From Taudactylus pleione (lineage: Eukaryota; Chordata; Amphibia; Anura; Myobatrachidae), in NCBI GenBank assembly GCA_031769625.1, contig JAUIMM010000484.1, forward strand, positions 1,550,001-1,614,000: 64,000 nt of DNA, given 5' to 3'. Every line of letters starts with the position of its first letter. Position 1 is the first letter of the stretch. A program made the position numbers and the translations under genes. The notes beneath the pieces are model-generated. The model was not told the DNA's origin, did not search any database, and worked only from the letters and a program-made list of their open reading frames with translations. Below, in pieces: positions 34,815 to 46,371 of this stretch.

Positions 34815-35285
34815 GTATAGTAGTCCCACTGTGAAGGACAATATTAGTACTATCATTCTCTCATTACCCCTGCACCCACCGCCACCAGGGGAGCAGGGAA
34901 GAACCCCAGGCTTCACCCTAGCCCTGGGGTATCCTCAAGAGGGGGATCCCTTTTTTTGGGGGGGGGATCCCCACTTTCCTATGAATGCCAGGGCTGGGGT
35001 GACCAGTTTGAGGCTTGAGAATGCTTTGGCATGGCGGACCCCACACACACTGTGTGTCCCACTTGCTGAGGCATTACCCCTGCTGTAGGAGCCCATTGAA
35101 ATATGGGGGAACCCCACAACGTTTCCCCCCCCCCAGTTTTCTAGGACCAGAACAAGCTCAAAAGTCCAGTGCTGGTTATGCTTTTGAGGGGGGACAACAC
35201 ACCAATTTTTAACATTTTTAACTCTTTCTTTACCCTATACCGCAAAGAAGCACTGCACAGATCACACTGATAGAAGGTAGAAGAT
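34815..35285. mobile_element. Unclassified interspersed repeat, copy 3
   Basis: Shares TAGTCCCACTGTGAA, CCCCTGCACCCACCG, GGGGGATCCC and GGGGGAACCCCAC with 20565-21400 and 31640-32600. It splits the L1 between the endonuclease and the RT. Non-coding. Confidence 0.5.
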
Positions 35286-36010
35286 GCTTTGCTCCGCCAC
35301 ATACCCATCTCCGAGGAACTATCCAATGTGGGGGATTATATGGAGTTAAAGTCTCCTTCCAAAAGTATGGTACCTCAGCTCAATCCTGAATATGAGTGTA
35401 GATGTCTGTAAAAAAGCACCATTTGGACCAGCGGGAGCTCAGATAGTGACAATAGTAAATGTTTCTCCAACTAAAAGAAGTTTAACAGATATCTCTACCT
35501 GACATTAGGCATTGGAGGTGTATGCTAAAAATTATAATTACCCATCTCTGTTTTGAAGTATAAGATGCTGCCTTATAATCACCTATCCAGTTATCACAAA
35601 GAGTGTTAGGATCAGTAAATTGCCAATGGGATTCCTATAATAATACCACATCAGGTTCAAAATGTTTAAGGTGTTGTAGAACCTTTTTCCATTTGATGGC
35701 TGAATTCATGTCCTCAACGTTCCATGTAATGCATTTCAAACTATGTTAGACTGTTAGTGAGTGCAATGGGTCAGTGCCCAATCAACCTACAGCAACTCTA
35801 TGAATAACTAAGGTGATAGCTACCTGAACTTCACTATCCCAGCCTGTCCCAGTGAGCTGGTGCGGTTAACGAGGACAATATACCTGAACAATGAGAAAAA
35901 AAACATGACCAATATAACAAAGATGAACTTATAAACATATAAAAACAGAAACCTAAAATATGCCCTTTCACAATTTTAACATTTTTAGAACCAACTGATG
36001 CAGCCTGTAA

Positions 36011-36981
36011 TGCTGGCCATACATGGTGCGATTTGTAATCGGATCTGATGTCGCATACGATTTCCCTTGAAAATTCTTCCCTTCAGATTCTGGGCCTGAT
36101 TCAGAGCCGGACGCTCTGACAGAGCGCTCACTCTGAATCAGGGCCGGCCTTCTGGTTTTTCAGAACGGCCTCCTGGCCGCTTGCATAGCTGTGGGTGACC
36201 ACCCACAGCTATAGCGAGCGTCCATGATGATGCTCGCGATGGTCAAGACCATTGCGACCATCAGGCTTGTGGTAGGGTCTCGTTGCCGCAAGCCCAAGAG
36301 TGCTTTTGGCTGAAACAGAGCTGAAAGTACTCCCACTGACATCACTTGTGATGTCAGTGGGGCCGGCCCCAGACGGTAGGCGTTCCGTCTGGGCAGCCAC
36401 GCCCCCGGCCCGCCCACCAAAGGGGGCGTGCTGTCACTCAACATCGACAGCATGCCCCCTTTGGTACGAGACCCAGAGCGATGGTTTGCCCGTCGCTATC
36501 CGGGTCTCCCACATGCGCACGACGGAGCCGGCTCCGTTGTGCGCATGCGCACTGGGCCACCATCGACCCGCTTGCGAGCGCATAGCGCTCGCGAGTGGGT
36601 CTGAATCAGGCCCTCTGTACGATTTGTGTTTAAAATGCAACAATTCCACATAAGACCATACGATTTGATCTATCATACACAATTTGAAATCGTATAAGAT
36701 AGAACGTATGCAACAAAATGGTGGCAGGGAGTGGCTAGGGACATCACAGATCCTACATCGGATCTCAGATAACAAAAGTACATACGATGTGTGTCACATC
36801 GTACACGATCGGTTGAGATCTCTCTGCAAAACCATCTGATCTGCAATCCAACTATAGGACAGCGGGGACGCGCATCGGGGTCGCAGAACACAAAAAAAAC
36901 ACCTATTTTCATACGATTGGTTTGTACAATCCGTCAAAACTGTCCATATTGGGTAAAAAATCGTACCGTGTATGGGCACCA
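36011..36981. mobile_element. MITE with TGGCCATACATGG ends
   Basis: TGCTGGCCATACATGGTGCGATTT on the left is mirrored by AATCGTACCGTGTATGGGCACCA on the right, with TAA outside both (36008-36010, 36982-36984). Without the nested 36092-36613 copy and its duplication it is about 446 bp. The interior is rich in ACGATT/AATCGT inverted motifs. It sits between ORF1 and ORF2 of the L1. Confidence 0.88.
36092..36613. mobile_element. Serial-palindrome MITE, copy 4 (nested)
   Basis: The ends GGGCCTGATTCAGAGC and TCTGAATCAGGCCC are flanked by TCT on both sides (36089-36091, 36614-36616). Most hairpins match copies 2 and 3. The AGACGG hairpin near 36370-36395 has lost its centre (CCCATGGGAACGCC), and one hairpin near 36260 is shortened. 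Confidence 0.88.
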
Positions 36982-37117
36982 TAAGACTGCCAAAATATAA
37001 CTACTAATACTTGGATTTGAGAGAAACGTGGGTAGAAAAGGAGAGCCGGTGATATATATTGCAGGTCCCACCATGCTGTATGAGGTGAAGGTAAAACCCT
37101 GAAATAACTAAAAGCCT

Positions 37118-38029
37118 TCAAACCAGAAAAAAAAAAAATAAGGAAAGTAAAGTACAGCCATAAAAAAAAGAAAGAAAAAAGAATAAAGCATAGCGGCACT
37201 GAATAAAAGTGCAGTCCATTGCAGCAGATGATGAGAGCAAAGTCGATGGTAGAGAGTCCAAGAAGTTCTTTGGCATTTTAATGAAAGCCAAAAAAAATGG
37301 TTTGCTGTTATGCAGGACCCATAAATCGGCTGGATAAAGGAGAGCAAACTTCACTCCCACCTTGAAGAGTCCCTGACAAATGGGAGGGAACTCTCTACCT
37401 TGCATAGCTACTTGATACGAAATGTCTTGAAATAATAAAATCTTCTCCCCTTGGTAAATAAGGCCAGATTGCTTTCTATAGGCTTCCATAAAACCGACCT
37501 TAGAAGTGTTGTTAAGTGCTCGGAAAATGACCGGCCATGGTCTATGTTGTTTAGATGAACAATCAGGGCCAACCCTATGAACCCTCTCAACCACCAGTGA
37601 GCCCGAGAGCAACGAGAAGTGAAGTTCACTCAGAAGCCACTGAAAAACTACTGTAGATCCTAAAGGACCTGAGGCTTTACCAATTCCGGAAGGCCAATCA
37701 AGCATTGGTTATTTTGACTATTTCTGTTCTCCAGGTCTTCCAGTTTACTCTGCATGGATTGGATAGTAGAATCATGAGAACGAATGAGAATGAGAAACAT
37801 GTTGCTCAGCCTCAGTCAGTCTTTTAGAGTGTTGTGTCAATTGTGCCAAGGAGAATCTACTGGAAGAGATGGCATCAGGGACATCATCACCAGCACAATG
37901 GGGAGATGTAGGGCTCAGAGGATCAGAGGCAAGTAACAGCTTGTTTTTAGCTCTAGATGATTGGCTTGTTCTGAGGGGGGGAAGGGTAGTTCTGGGGTCT
38001 CTCTGTAGTTTAGCAACATACTTTTCCAT
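37118..38029 (-). pseudogene. L1 ORF1-like protein, broken
   Basis: The N-terminal part (38029-37772) has RFSLAQLTQHSKRLTEAE, a coiled-coil-like stretch. The C-terminal part (37705-37118) has VERVHRVGP, RPWPVIFRALN, YRKQSGLIYQGEKILLFQDIS, REFPPICQGLFKVGVKFALLYPA and LWVLHN, which match the RNA-binding and C-terminal domains of L1 ORF1 nucleic-acid chaperones. A frame break lies near 37750. After about residue 150 of the C-terminal part, the frame runs into a low-complexity end. Confidence 0.8.
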
Positions 38030-38805
38030 GGTGTAACCAAGTAGAGAAGGAGTGCTAATAGGTAGAACTGTACAAGACTAAGTGTACTCAATAGATGTTA
38101 GTAGTGCAGCTCCCTTCTCAGTCCACATACAGCCAGCCCCTGAACAGGAGATAGGTCTCAGCACCAAAATGGTGGCCACGATCAGTGTCCTGGCTATGCA
38201 GGGCCAGATTCCAGTGGATTCTGCCTGAGTCGGGCTGGGGCAGCAAGTTGTACTTTCCCTGGTATATTCACCTGATGGGCAAGGTTGAATGAGCCCACAA
38301 GGAAAAGCCATTCTAGAAAGATTACTGCTTATAACGGAGGGAGTCAGGAGCCCTATGTAAACTGTGGCCAATCACATGCATCGCCCACTAGAAATCCTCT
38401 TTGGTGCTTTCTTTAATAAATAATTTGGGTACTGCCCCTGTAATGCCACTATTTGCACCCTTATATGACGCAGAGCCATAATGACGCAATTCACAGCAAC
38501 CCGCATCACGATCCGGGAGATTTCTCTACTGGTAGCCGTCTGCATATTCTGGGAGAGTAGCTTTGCATTACCTTAGGCCTGGAAAAGTGGAATGGGACAG
38601 GCAAGCAACAGTTTAGTAAAGAGAGGTCGTGTACACGTAAGTGTATCTTGATCCCTTGATGCAACCTAAGTAGCCGTGGATCTCCAGATATTCTTCTTAG
38701 GAGGCATACCGATTGTGAGAACCTGAGGCCTGGTGTAAATATATGTGATGATTTGGCTGTTTGCATATTGAGCCCCCAGTACTTCATTCATTAGCACTTT
38801 AGTTT

Positions 38806-39376
38806 TTACTGGATCCTGGGTCAGTGACTTGGACAGAGTGACTGGAACCCTAAACCAAAAGGGCTACCACAGTATTTTACAGCACCATGCAATACCCTCC
38901 AGTCTACAACTAGTTGGTCAAGGGTTCATGATACATCAAGATAATGTCCCAAATATGCCTCCAAGCTATGTCAGAACTACCATCAAGGAAAAAAAACAAG
39001 ACAATAGGCTTCAAATCATGGAATGGCCAGCAGAGGCTCAAGAATAAAACCCCATCGAGCTGATTTATGTTAAACTGGACAGAAGGGTGATTGCAATTCA
39101 GCCTACAAGTGCAACACATTTGTGGAAGCTTTTCAACAGAGTTGGGAAGAACTTCCTTAACAGTATTAGAGATCCTTTGAAGAGCAAACACCACAAGTGT
39201 GTTCAGCCGTTATATCAACTACTTTGTTGAGTCAAAAAGATTCTAGGATTTCTTTCTTGTCTCCAATTGTTGATTTGTTTTATGCTTTCATTTTAGAGTA
39301 CATTAAGACATTAAACTATAAATTTCACTAAAAAATAGAAAGATGGGAGTGTTCTAAAACTTTTGACGGTATGTAT
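38806..39376 (+). pseudogene. Tc1-type transposase, C-terminal half, and right end
   Basis: Trace of a Tc1/mariner DDE transposase: HAIPSSLQLVGQGF, then HQDNVPN (second catalytic Asp), LQIMEWPAEAQE, then after a stop NPIEL (Glu region) and QPTSATHLWKLF. The N-terminal DNA-binding half and first Asp are missing. The 3' side ends TTCTAAAACTTTTGACGGTATGTA, typical of a Tc1 terminal repeat. Several stops show it is dead. Confidence 0.8.
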
Positions 39377-39537
39377 ATTATGTCAAGTTGTGGTCATATA
39401 CTCTGATTACTTACGTCTCCCTGTCCTATTGCCGGAAGGACACGCAAGGTAGAAAGAAATACTCCAGGAATTTTCAATCACACACATCTTGAGTTACTTG
39501 CGACTCAAAATTCCCAAGACCGCCAATTTTGCAACCT

Positions 39538-39550
39538 AATTTTTACATGT
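39538..39550 (+). repeat. Target-site duplication, left side of Penelope pair
   Basis: AATTTTTACATGT, matching 47188-47199 except for one extra T. It lies exactly where homology to the Penelope terminal repeat begins (GACACCACTC). Confidence 0.75.
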
Positions 39551-40018
39551 GACACCACTCTACCAGCGCTAATACATGTATATACTTAAAACCAATGGTA
39601 GGTAGCTCCAAAGTCCTCCAACTTTCATAAATAATGGATGGTCAGATGACTCTTAGATCCAACGTGATCCGTTGAAACAAATGGCATATGTCCCCATATA
39701 AAAAAAAGAGGATGTGGCATATAGTGAAGTACAGTTTAATACATAAAAAACATATAGCACAATAGACAAAAGAATAGTTCCTGATGAACCCGTAGAAATT
39801 ACTGGCAATAGCACATAGTGACAGGCAGTAGGTTCTTTTAAATGGAATCCCCCACTAGCCAAAATGGAAACAATTACCAGCTAGATGAAAAAAACTTGCA
39901 GACGTCAGGTCTTTATGAACAGTGAAAGTGCCGCGGTCCAGCGTCTGTCTGGAATATACACTGGATACTAGCCAGCATCCGTCACACGTTCCCTGCAATG
40001 TCGCAAGTCCCAGAAACA

Positions 40019-40065
40019 ACCAACGCGTTTCAACCCCTTGCCCAGGGTCTTTTTCAAGGTTCACA
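40019..40065 (-). ncRNA. Degenerate hammerhead-like motif in Penelope repeat
   Basis: Minus strand: CCUUGAAAAAG (40049-40059), a stem ACCC/GGGGU, GAAAC (40027-40031) and GCGUUGG. The GAAACGCGUU half matches the motif at 9033; the CUGANGA half is replaced by UUGAAAA, so self-cleavage is unlikely. The copy B counterpart is at 45963-46008. Confidence 0.4.
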
Positions 40066-40491
40066 GTAATTCCAAAGGAAAGTGAGTCCATTAAATACAT
40101 CGTGTATCCTATCAGAACGGTCCGGACACAGCTGATCTCTATACATAAGGCAACTACAAGTCCCATGATCACTTGCTGTGTCCGGCCAATCACTTCCATC
40201 AGCACAAAGCACGTGATTCCTCTCATTTCGCTAAACAGCCAGGGTGCGTGTTATCCTCTGCTTATAGTAGCGCTACGTCATTTCCTTGGCTGTAACTATA
40301 GTTACAGGACGCTTTTGAGAGCAATACTTAGTTCTCTATTCAGTTTCACATCGCGTGTCTGATAAATCTATAGATTATTTCATATAAATAGTGGATTGAG
40401 GTAATTCGATTCTAAAGTGCTCTGTGCCTATTAATATTAAACAACAATAAAACCATAATTAATATACACAATAAAAAACACACTGAAAGTA

Positions 40492-43400
40492 TTATAAAAA
40501 CCATTTGACCTCAAAATCTAGGTTCAGCCCTCCTGGTTTGAGAGTATCTAATTCATAATTTTTTTTCATCTCAGCCTTAGCTAGCTGTTTAGGTAAATCC
40601 CTCTGTCTCCAATGTCCCTTAATACAAGTTAATCCTAAAAATCTTTTTATAGCCATTGGGCTACAATTATGACACTGCTTAAAGTGATTTGATAAAGCAT
40701 GCGTCTCAAGGCCCTTTCTTATGTTGCGCAAATGCTCTCCTATTCGTACCCTTAAAGGTCTTGAGGTGCGTCCAACATAGAAAAGGCCACATTCACATTC
40801 TACGGCATATATCACGTTACTAGTATTACATGTTATAAATTCCTGAATGGGATTTATCTTTCCATTTATCTCAATTGTTGTTATTTTTGCTGTTCCAATA
40901 TTCTTGATATGAAGACAAGCTATGCACATACCGCACCTATAAAACCCTTTTGATTTAATAGTTGTCATATTTTTAATTTTCGGTAGTGCACTTTTTACAA
41001 GAACAGTTTTTAATGAAGGGGCCTTCCTATAAATACATTTAGGTTTTGCCGGGATTAGAGTACCTATAACCGGATCCTTCTGTAAGATACTCCAATGTTT
41101 TATCAGAGTCTTTTCGATTATCCTATGTTGACAACTGTAGGTTGTGATGAATGCCCAGTCAAAAATATTTTGTTTATGGTTAGATTTATTACTTGATTTC
41201 TCCGCTAAAAGCTCATCTCTGGGCATTTCATCAACCTCTTCCATTACTTTCTCTATTAGATCTGGCTTATAGCCGCATGCTAAAAATCTATTCTGAAATT
41301 CTTTAGATTGTCTTTCATAGTTATCTTTCTTTGTGCAATTACGCTTAAGGCATCTAAATTGATTCCCTGGAATTGAACTGAGCCAGTTATGGTGATGGCA
41401 ACTATCTGCCTGGATGTAAGTTTGTGAATCCGTTGGCTTTGTATAATTCATAGTATTAATTGCTCCATCTTCAATAAATATAGTAATATCTAAAAAATTC
41501 ACCGTGCTTTCACTAGATGTAAATGTAAAATTTATATTTTTAAGATTAGTATTAAGATAATCATAAAATTCATTTAAAAGCTCCCAACCTCCTTTCCAAA
41601 AAAACAGGACATCGTCTATATACCTAGACCAGGACATCAGGTTCGCTCCATAGGGATTTTGATTCCAAATCTTCTCATTTTCCCATAAGCCCATAAATAA
41701 ATTAGCATAACTTGGAGCAAATGGTGCCCATCGCAGTCCCGACCTTCTGTACATAAAAAATGTCGTTAAAAATGAAATAATTATTAGACAGAATAAAAAG
41801 TACTCCTTCCTTGATAAAATCCTGCAAATCTTGTTTTAAAGTGCTTTGTCTTAAAAACTCCGTTACAGCCCTTACTCCCTCTTGGTGATCTATAATGGTG
41901 TACAGGGACTGTACATCCGCTGTCACCATAATAAGCCCCTCCTCCCATTGAATTGATTGTAACATATTTAATAGATTTTTAGTATCTTTTAAATGGGATT
42001 TGTTCAAAGTGACTAGAGGTTGCAAATAAAAGTCAATGTATTCTGACAAATTAGCTGTTATTGAATTTACCCCTGGCACAATCGGTCTCCCTGGAGGGTT
42101 AAGGGGATCTTTATGCACCTTTGGGAGTATATACAATACTGGTATAGTTGGTTCAGTAATCAGGAGGAACTTATATTCCTCTTCCTCTAATACTCCATTA
42201 TTTTTGTATTTATCTAACAATATTTGGAGTTTCTTTATGATCCCTTCTGTGGGATCCACTTTCAGCCTTTCATACGTCAATGTATCATCAAGTTGTTTAA
42301 AAACTTCCTCCTCGTACATGGTTCTATCCAAAATAACAATCCCGCCGCCTTTATCGGCGGGTTTTATAACAATCTCTTTCATTTCTCTTAACTCTTTTAG
42401 AGCCCTTCTTTCTTTAAAAGACAAATTATATCTGGAGATTTTTGTATCCAGTTTTTTGATATCTTCATGAACCATGGAGAAAAAAAGTATCTATAAAGTT
42501 ACCCTTAATGTGAGAAGGATAAAAAATAGACTTAGGTTTGAAAGGAGTATTAGGAGTACTTAACTCCTCCTCTATCATATTAACATCTTTACTTAAGAAG
42601 AATTTTTTGATAGATATTTTTCTTATGTATTTTTGTAAATCCACAAACATGGAGAACTTATTCAGAGCTATAGTTGGGGCATATTTTAAACCCTTTTCTA
42701 ACATCGTAGTTTGTTCTTTTGAAAGAACATGTTTACTTAAATTGAACAATTTTACTTTTTGTCGTTTTGGAGTCGTATTTATAGTGATCCCTGTTTTCTT
42801 TATTTTTTTCTTCTTTCATAAGATCTTTCTTTTCATTTTCTGTTTAACCTTACCTCCCCTGCAACCCCTTTTTGTTTTGGTTATTATCTTAGGGGCGGTA
42901 GGCGTCTCCCTTTGGACAAAAAAGATGTTGAACTTTCTAAATCTTGTAATGGTTGAAACCCATTAGTGGTACCTGTTGTTCGTATATTTGAATCTATTTC
43001 TTTCCAGTTTCGTCTATCCTTGTATGGATTCATTATTACAAGGGACTTGATGAGATCTCTCCTATTACCTCTCCACCTATTTTCATTCTTATAGGGGACC
43101 TAAAAAAAATCCTCTCGAGGTTCTTGTATCCTCCCTCTAAAATTTGTAGTTCTCTCTACTCTTCTATCCTGAGGATATCTGTTTCTATCTACACCTCCCC
43201 TTATAAATTCTCCTCTCATTCTATTATTTAGCTGGTAATCTCCAGAGGTAAGACCTCTCGAGGGGAATGTGACAGGTCTTCTATCTCTTTCATTATCAAG
43301 ATTTCTTTCACTCTGATCGGTTTCTATCTTACATATTGCTTTATCTCTATTACATTTTTTTACCTTACGGTCTACTAATATTTTCTCATTCTTCCGTAAA

Positions 43401-43838
43401 TTATATTCTATTAATTTCTCAAACTCTTTATACTCCTGAGAATCTGAAAAACGAGTAACCATTTCTTTATATGAATCAATCTCCTTTTCTAATTCTAATA
43501 AATCCTTTTTTCTTTCACTAATAATTAAATTCATCAAATTTAGGGAACTTTCTTTCAAGATTTCATCCCATTTATTTTTAAAATTTTCATCAGATAGAAC
43601 GATGCAGCTTTATGTATTGTTAACCCTTTGGGTATTAATTTTTGGGAGATATATTTCTCCAAGGTTAACGTTTCCCACCAAATTTTATTTTCTTTCAAAA
43701 GTACATTTTCTAATTTGCGCATGGTGTCTTCTAAATCTTCATCTAATAGAATCACCCCTTCTCCTTCTTCCTTAAAGGCATTTTCAAACATTGACTTTCT
43801 ATGGTCTCTGTGACTAAACATGATGCAGCACTTCTTAT
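40492..43838 (-). pseudogene. Penelope RT-GIY-YIG polyprotein, frameshifted
   Basis: The likely start is the Met of MFSHRDHRKSMFE (43838). The N-terminal region runs to about 43100 with a one-base frame shift near 43590, then continues in another frame (42749-42465: LSKEQTTMLEKGLKYAPT). RT (42475-41702): IKPADKGGGIVI, YILPKVHKDP, GRPIVPG, TADVQSLYT and GTAMGT, shifted near 41730, then YANLFMG and YIDDVLFF (catalytic DD, about 41615). Next comes YRCGMCIAC, then the GIY-YIG nuclease VIYAVECECGLFYVG (about 40772-40815). The last 420 codons are open. Three or four frameshifts make it inactive. Confidence 0.9.
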
Positions 43839-44395
43839 TCTCTACTGAAGGAAAGCTGAACACATATACAAAAAGATATGTACAGAATTGAAATGCGCAA
43901 CCCAAAAGCAGCTAGTGGAGTAGTGTCAAAAAAGAGGTAACCTTCACCCTCCACCAAAAGAACACAAAAACCAAAGTGACACCACTCTACCAGCGCTAAT
44001 ACATGTATATACTTAAAACCAATGGTAGGTAGCTCCAAAGTCCTCCAACTTTCATAAATAATGGATGGTCAGATGACTCTTAGATCCAACATGATCCGTT
44101 GAAACAAATGGCATATATCCCCATATAAAAAAAGAGGATGTGGCATATAGTGAAGTACAGTTTAATACATAAAAAACATATAGCACAATAGACAAAAGAA
44201 TGGTTCCTGATGAACCCGTAGAAATTACTGGCAATAGCACATAGTGACAGGCAGTAGGTTCTTTTAAATGGAATCCCCCACCAGTCAAAATGGAAACAAT
44301 TACCAGCTAGATGAAAAAAACTTGCAGTAGTCAGGTCTTTATGAACGGTGAAAGTGCCGCGGTCCAGCGTCTGTCCGGAATATACACTGGATACT

Positions 44396-45533
44396 GGTCT
44401 AGGTATATAGACGATGTCCTGTTTTTTTGGAAAGGAGGTTGGGAGCTTTTAAATGAATTTTATGATTATCTTAATACTAATCTTAAAAATATAAATTTTA
44501 CATTTACATCTAGTGAAAGCACAGTGAATTTTTTAGATATTACTATATTTATTGAAGATGGAGCAATTAATACTATGACTTATACAAAGCCAACGGATTC
44601 ACAAACTTACATCCAGGCGGATAGTTGCCATCACCATAACTGTCTCAGTTCAATTCCAGGGAGTCAATTTAGACGCCTTAAGCGTAATTGCACAAAGAAA
44701 GATAACTATGAAAGACAATCTAAAGAATTTCAGAATAGATTTTTAGCATGCGGCTATAAGCCATATCTAATAGAGAAAGTAATGGAAGAGGTTGATGAAA
44801 TGCCCAGAGATGAGCTTTTAGTGGAGAAATCAAGTAATAAATCTAACCATAAACAAAATATTTTTGACTGGGCATTCATCACAACCTACAGTTGTCAACA
44901 TAGGATAATCGAAAAGACTCTGATAAAACATTGGAGTATCTTACAGAAGGATGCGGTTATAGGTACTCTAATCCCGGCAAAACCTAAATGTATTTATAGG
45001 AAGGCCCCTTCATTAAAAACTGTTCTTGTAAAAAGTGCACTACCGAAAATTACAAATATGACAACTATTAAATCAAAAGGGTTTTATAGGTGCGGTATGT
45101 GCATAGCTTGTCGTCATATCAAGAATATTGGAACAGCAAAAATAACAACAATTGAGATAAATGGAAAGATAAATCCCATTCAGGAATTTATAACATGTAA
45201 TACTAGTAACGTGATATATGCCGTAGAATGTGATGTGGCCTTTTCTATGTTGGACGCACCTCAAGACCTTTAAGGGTACGAATAGGAGAGCATTTGCGCA
45301 ACATAAGAAAGGGCCTTGAGACGCATGCTTTATCAAATCACTTTAAGCAGTGTCATAATTGTAGCCCAATGGCTATAAAAAGATTTTTAGGATTAACTTG
45401 TATTAAGGGACATTGGAGGCAGAGGGATTTACCTAAGCAGCTAGCTAAGGCTGAGATGAAAAAAATGTATGAATTAGGTACTCTCAAACCAGGAGGGCTG
45501 AACCTAGATTTTGAGGTCAAATGGTTTTTATAA
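44396..45533 (+). pseudogene. Penelope RT C-terminus and GIY-YIG, frameshifted
   Basis: The frame reads from YIDDVLFFW through the cysteine motif YRCGMCIAC to VIYAVEC, then shifts. Copy A reads GAATGTGAATGTGG where this copy reads GAATGTGATGTGG (about 45228), a one-base loss inside the GIY-YIG domain. The rest (45294-45533) continues in the other frame to FEVKWFL at the end. The 5' part of the RT is absent. Inactive. Confidence 0.9.
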
Positions 45534-45962
45534 TACTTTCAGTGTGTTTTTTATTGTGTATATTAATTATGGTTTTATTGTTGTTTAATATTAATAGGCA
45601 CAGAGCACTTTAGAATCGAATTACCTCAATCCACTATTTATATGAAATAATCTATAGATTTATCAGACACGCGATGTGAAACTGAATAGAGAACTAAGTA
45701 TTGCTCTCAAAAGCGTCCTGTAACTATAGTTACAGCCAAGGAAATGACGTAGCGCTACTATAAGCAGAGGATAACACGCACCCTGGCTGTTAAGCGGAAG
45801 GAGAGGAATCACGTGCTTTGTGCTGATGGAAGTGATTGGCCGGACACAGCAAGTGATCATGGGACTTGTAGTTGCCTTATGTATAGAGATCAGCTGTGTC
45901 CGGACCGTTCTGATAGGATACACGATGTATTTAATGGACTCACTTTCCTTTGGAATTACTGT

Positions 45963-46008
45963 GAACCTTGAAAAAGACCCCGGGCAAGGGGTTGAAACGC
46001 GTTGGTTG
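45963..46008 (+). ncRNA. Degenerate hammerhead-like motif, copy B
   Basis: CCTTGAAAAAGACCCC, loop, GGGGTTGAAACGCGTTGG. It pairs with the 40019-40065 counterpart as described there. One base in the loop differs (CCCGGG here, CCTGGG in copy A). Confidence 0.4.
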
Positions 46009-46371
46009 TTTCTGGGACTTGCGACATTGCAGGGAACGTGTGACGGATGCCGGCTAGTATCCAGTGTATATTCCGGACAGACGCTGGACCGCGGCACTTT
46101 CACCGTTCATAAAGACCTGACTACTGCAAGTTTTTTTCATCTAGCTGGTAATTGTTTCCATTTTGGCTGGTGGGGGATTCCATTTAAAAGAACCTACTGC
46201 CTGTCACTATGTGGTATTGCCAGCAATTTCTACGGGTTCATCAGGAACCATTCTTTTGTCTATTGTGCTATATGTTTTTTATGTATTAAACTGTACTTCA
46301 CTATATGCCACATCCTCTTTTTTTATATGGGGACATATGCCATTTGTTTCAACGGATCACGTTGGATCTAA

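Larger units (their letters stand above)
32676..35760 (-). pseudogene. L1 ORF2-like endonuclease-RT, broken and interrupted
   Basis: Endonuclease traces near 35735-35540: ITWNVEDMNS, KKVLQHLKHFEPDVVLL, then a stop where Q of the usual QE(T/S)HW stands, then ESHWQF and DNWIGDYKA. RT traces: a DIEK..FDHV-like motif near 34740, RGTRQGCPLSLLLFNL (34570-34520) and AFVDCLLLY where AFADD is expected, so the catalytic DD is gone. The C-terminal half continues at 34271-34032 and 32954-32676 around two MITEs. Confidence 0.78.
32640..38371 (-). mobile_element. Old L1/Tx1-like LINE with nested insertions
   Basis: Order on the minus strand: ORF1 (38029-37118), ORF2 endonuclease (about 35760-35340), reverse transcriptase (about 34770-34280) and C-terminal part (34271-32676). 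Five younger elements split it: 36011-36981 (itself hit by 36092-36613), 34815-35285, 33402-33891 and 33023-33354. The reading frames are heavily broken. Outer boundaries are approximate. Confidence 0.82.
39551..44395 (-). mobile_element. Penelope-like element, copy A (nearly full length)
   Basis: Minus-strand order: 5' terminal repeat (44395 to about 43860), coding region (43838-40492), 3' UTR and 3' terminal repeat (40490-39551). The terminal repeats 39551-39975 and 43977-44395 are direct repeats, the usual pseudo-LTR arrangement of this class. The clade is probably Neptune-like (inferred from its RT plus GIY-YIG layout and vertebrate host). Copy B starts immediately at 44396 in the opposite orientation. 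Confidence 0.88.

Noticed and set aside
42036..42470. 144-codon plus-strand frame
   Set aside because: It is antisense to the conserved Penelope reverse transcriptase, so it is a shadow frame. The plus-strand frames at 42538-42966 and 39922-40362 are the same kind.
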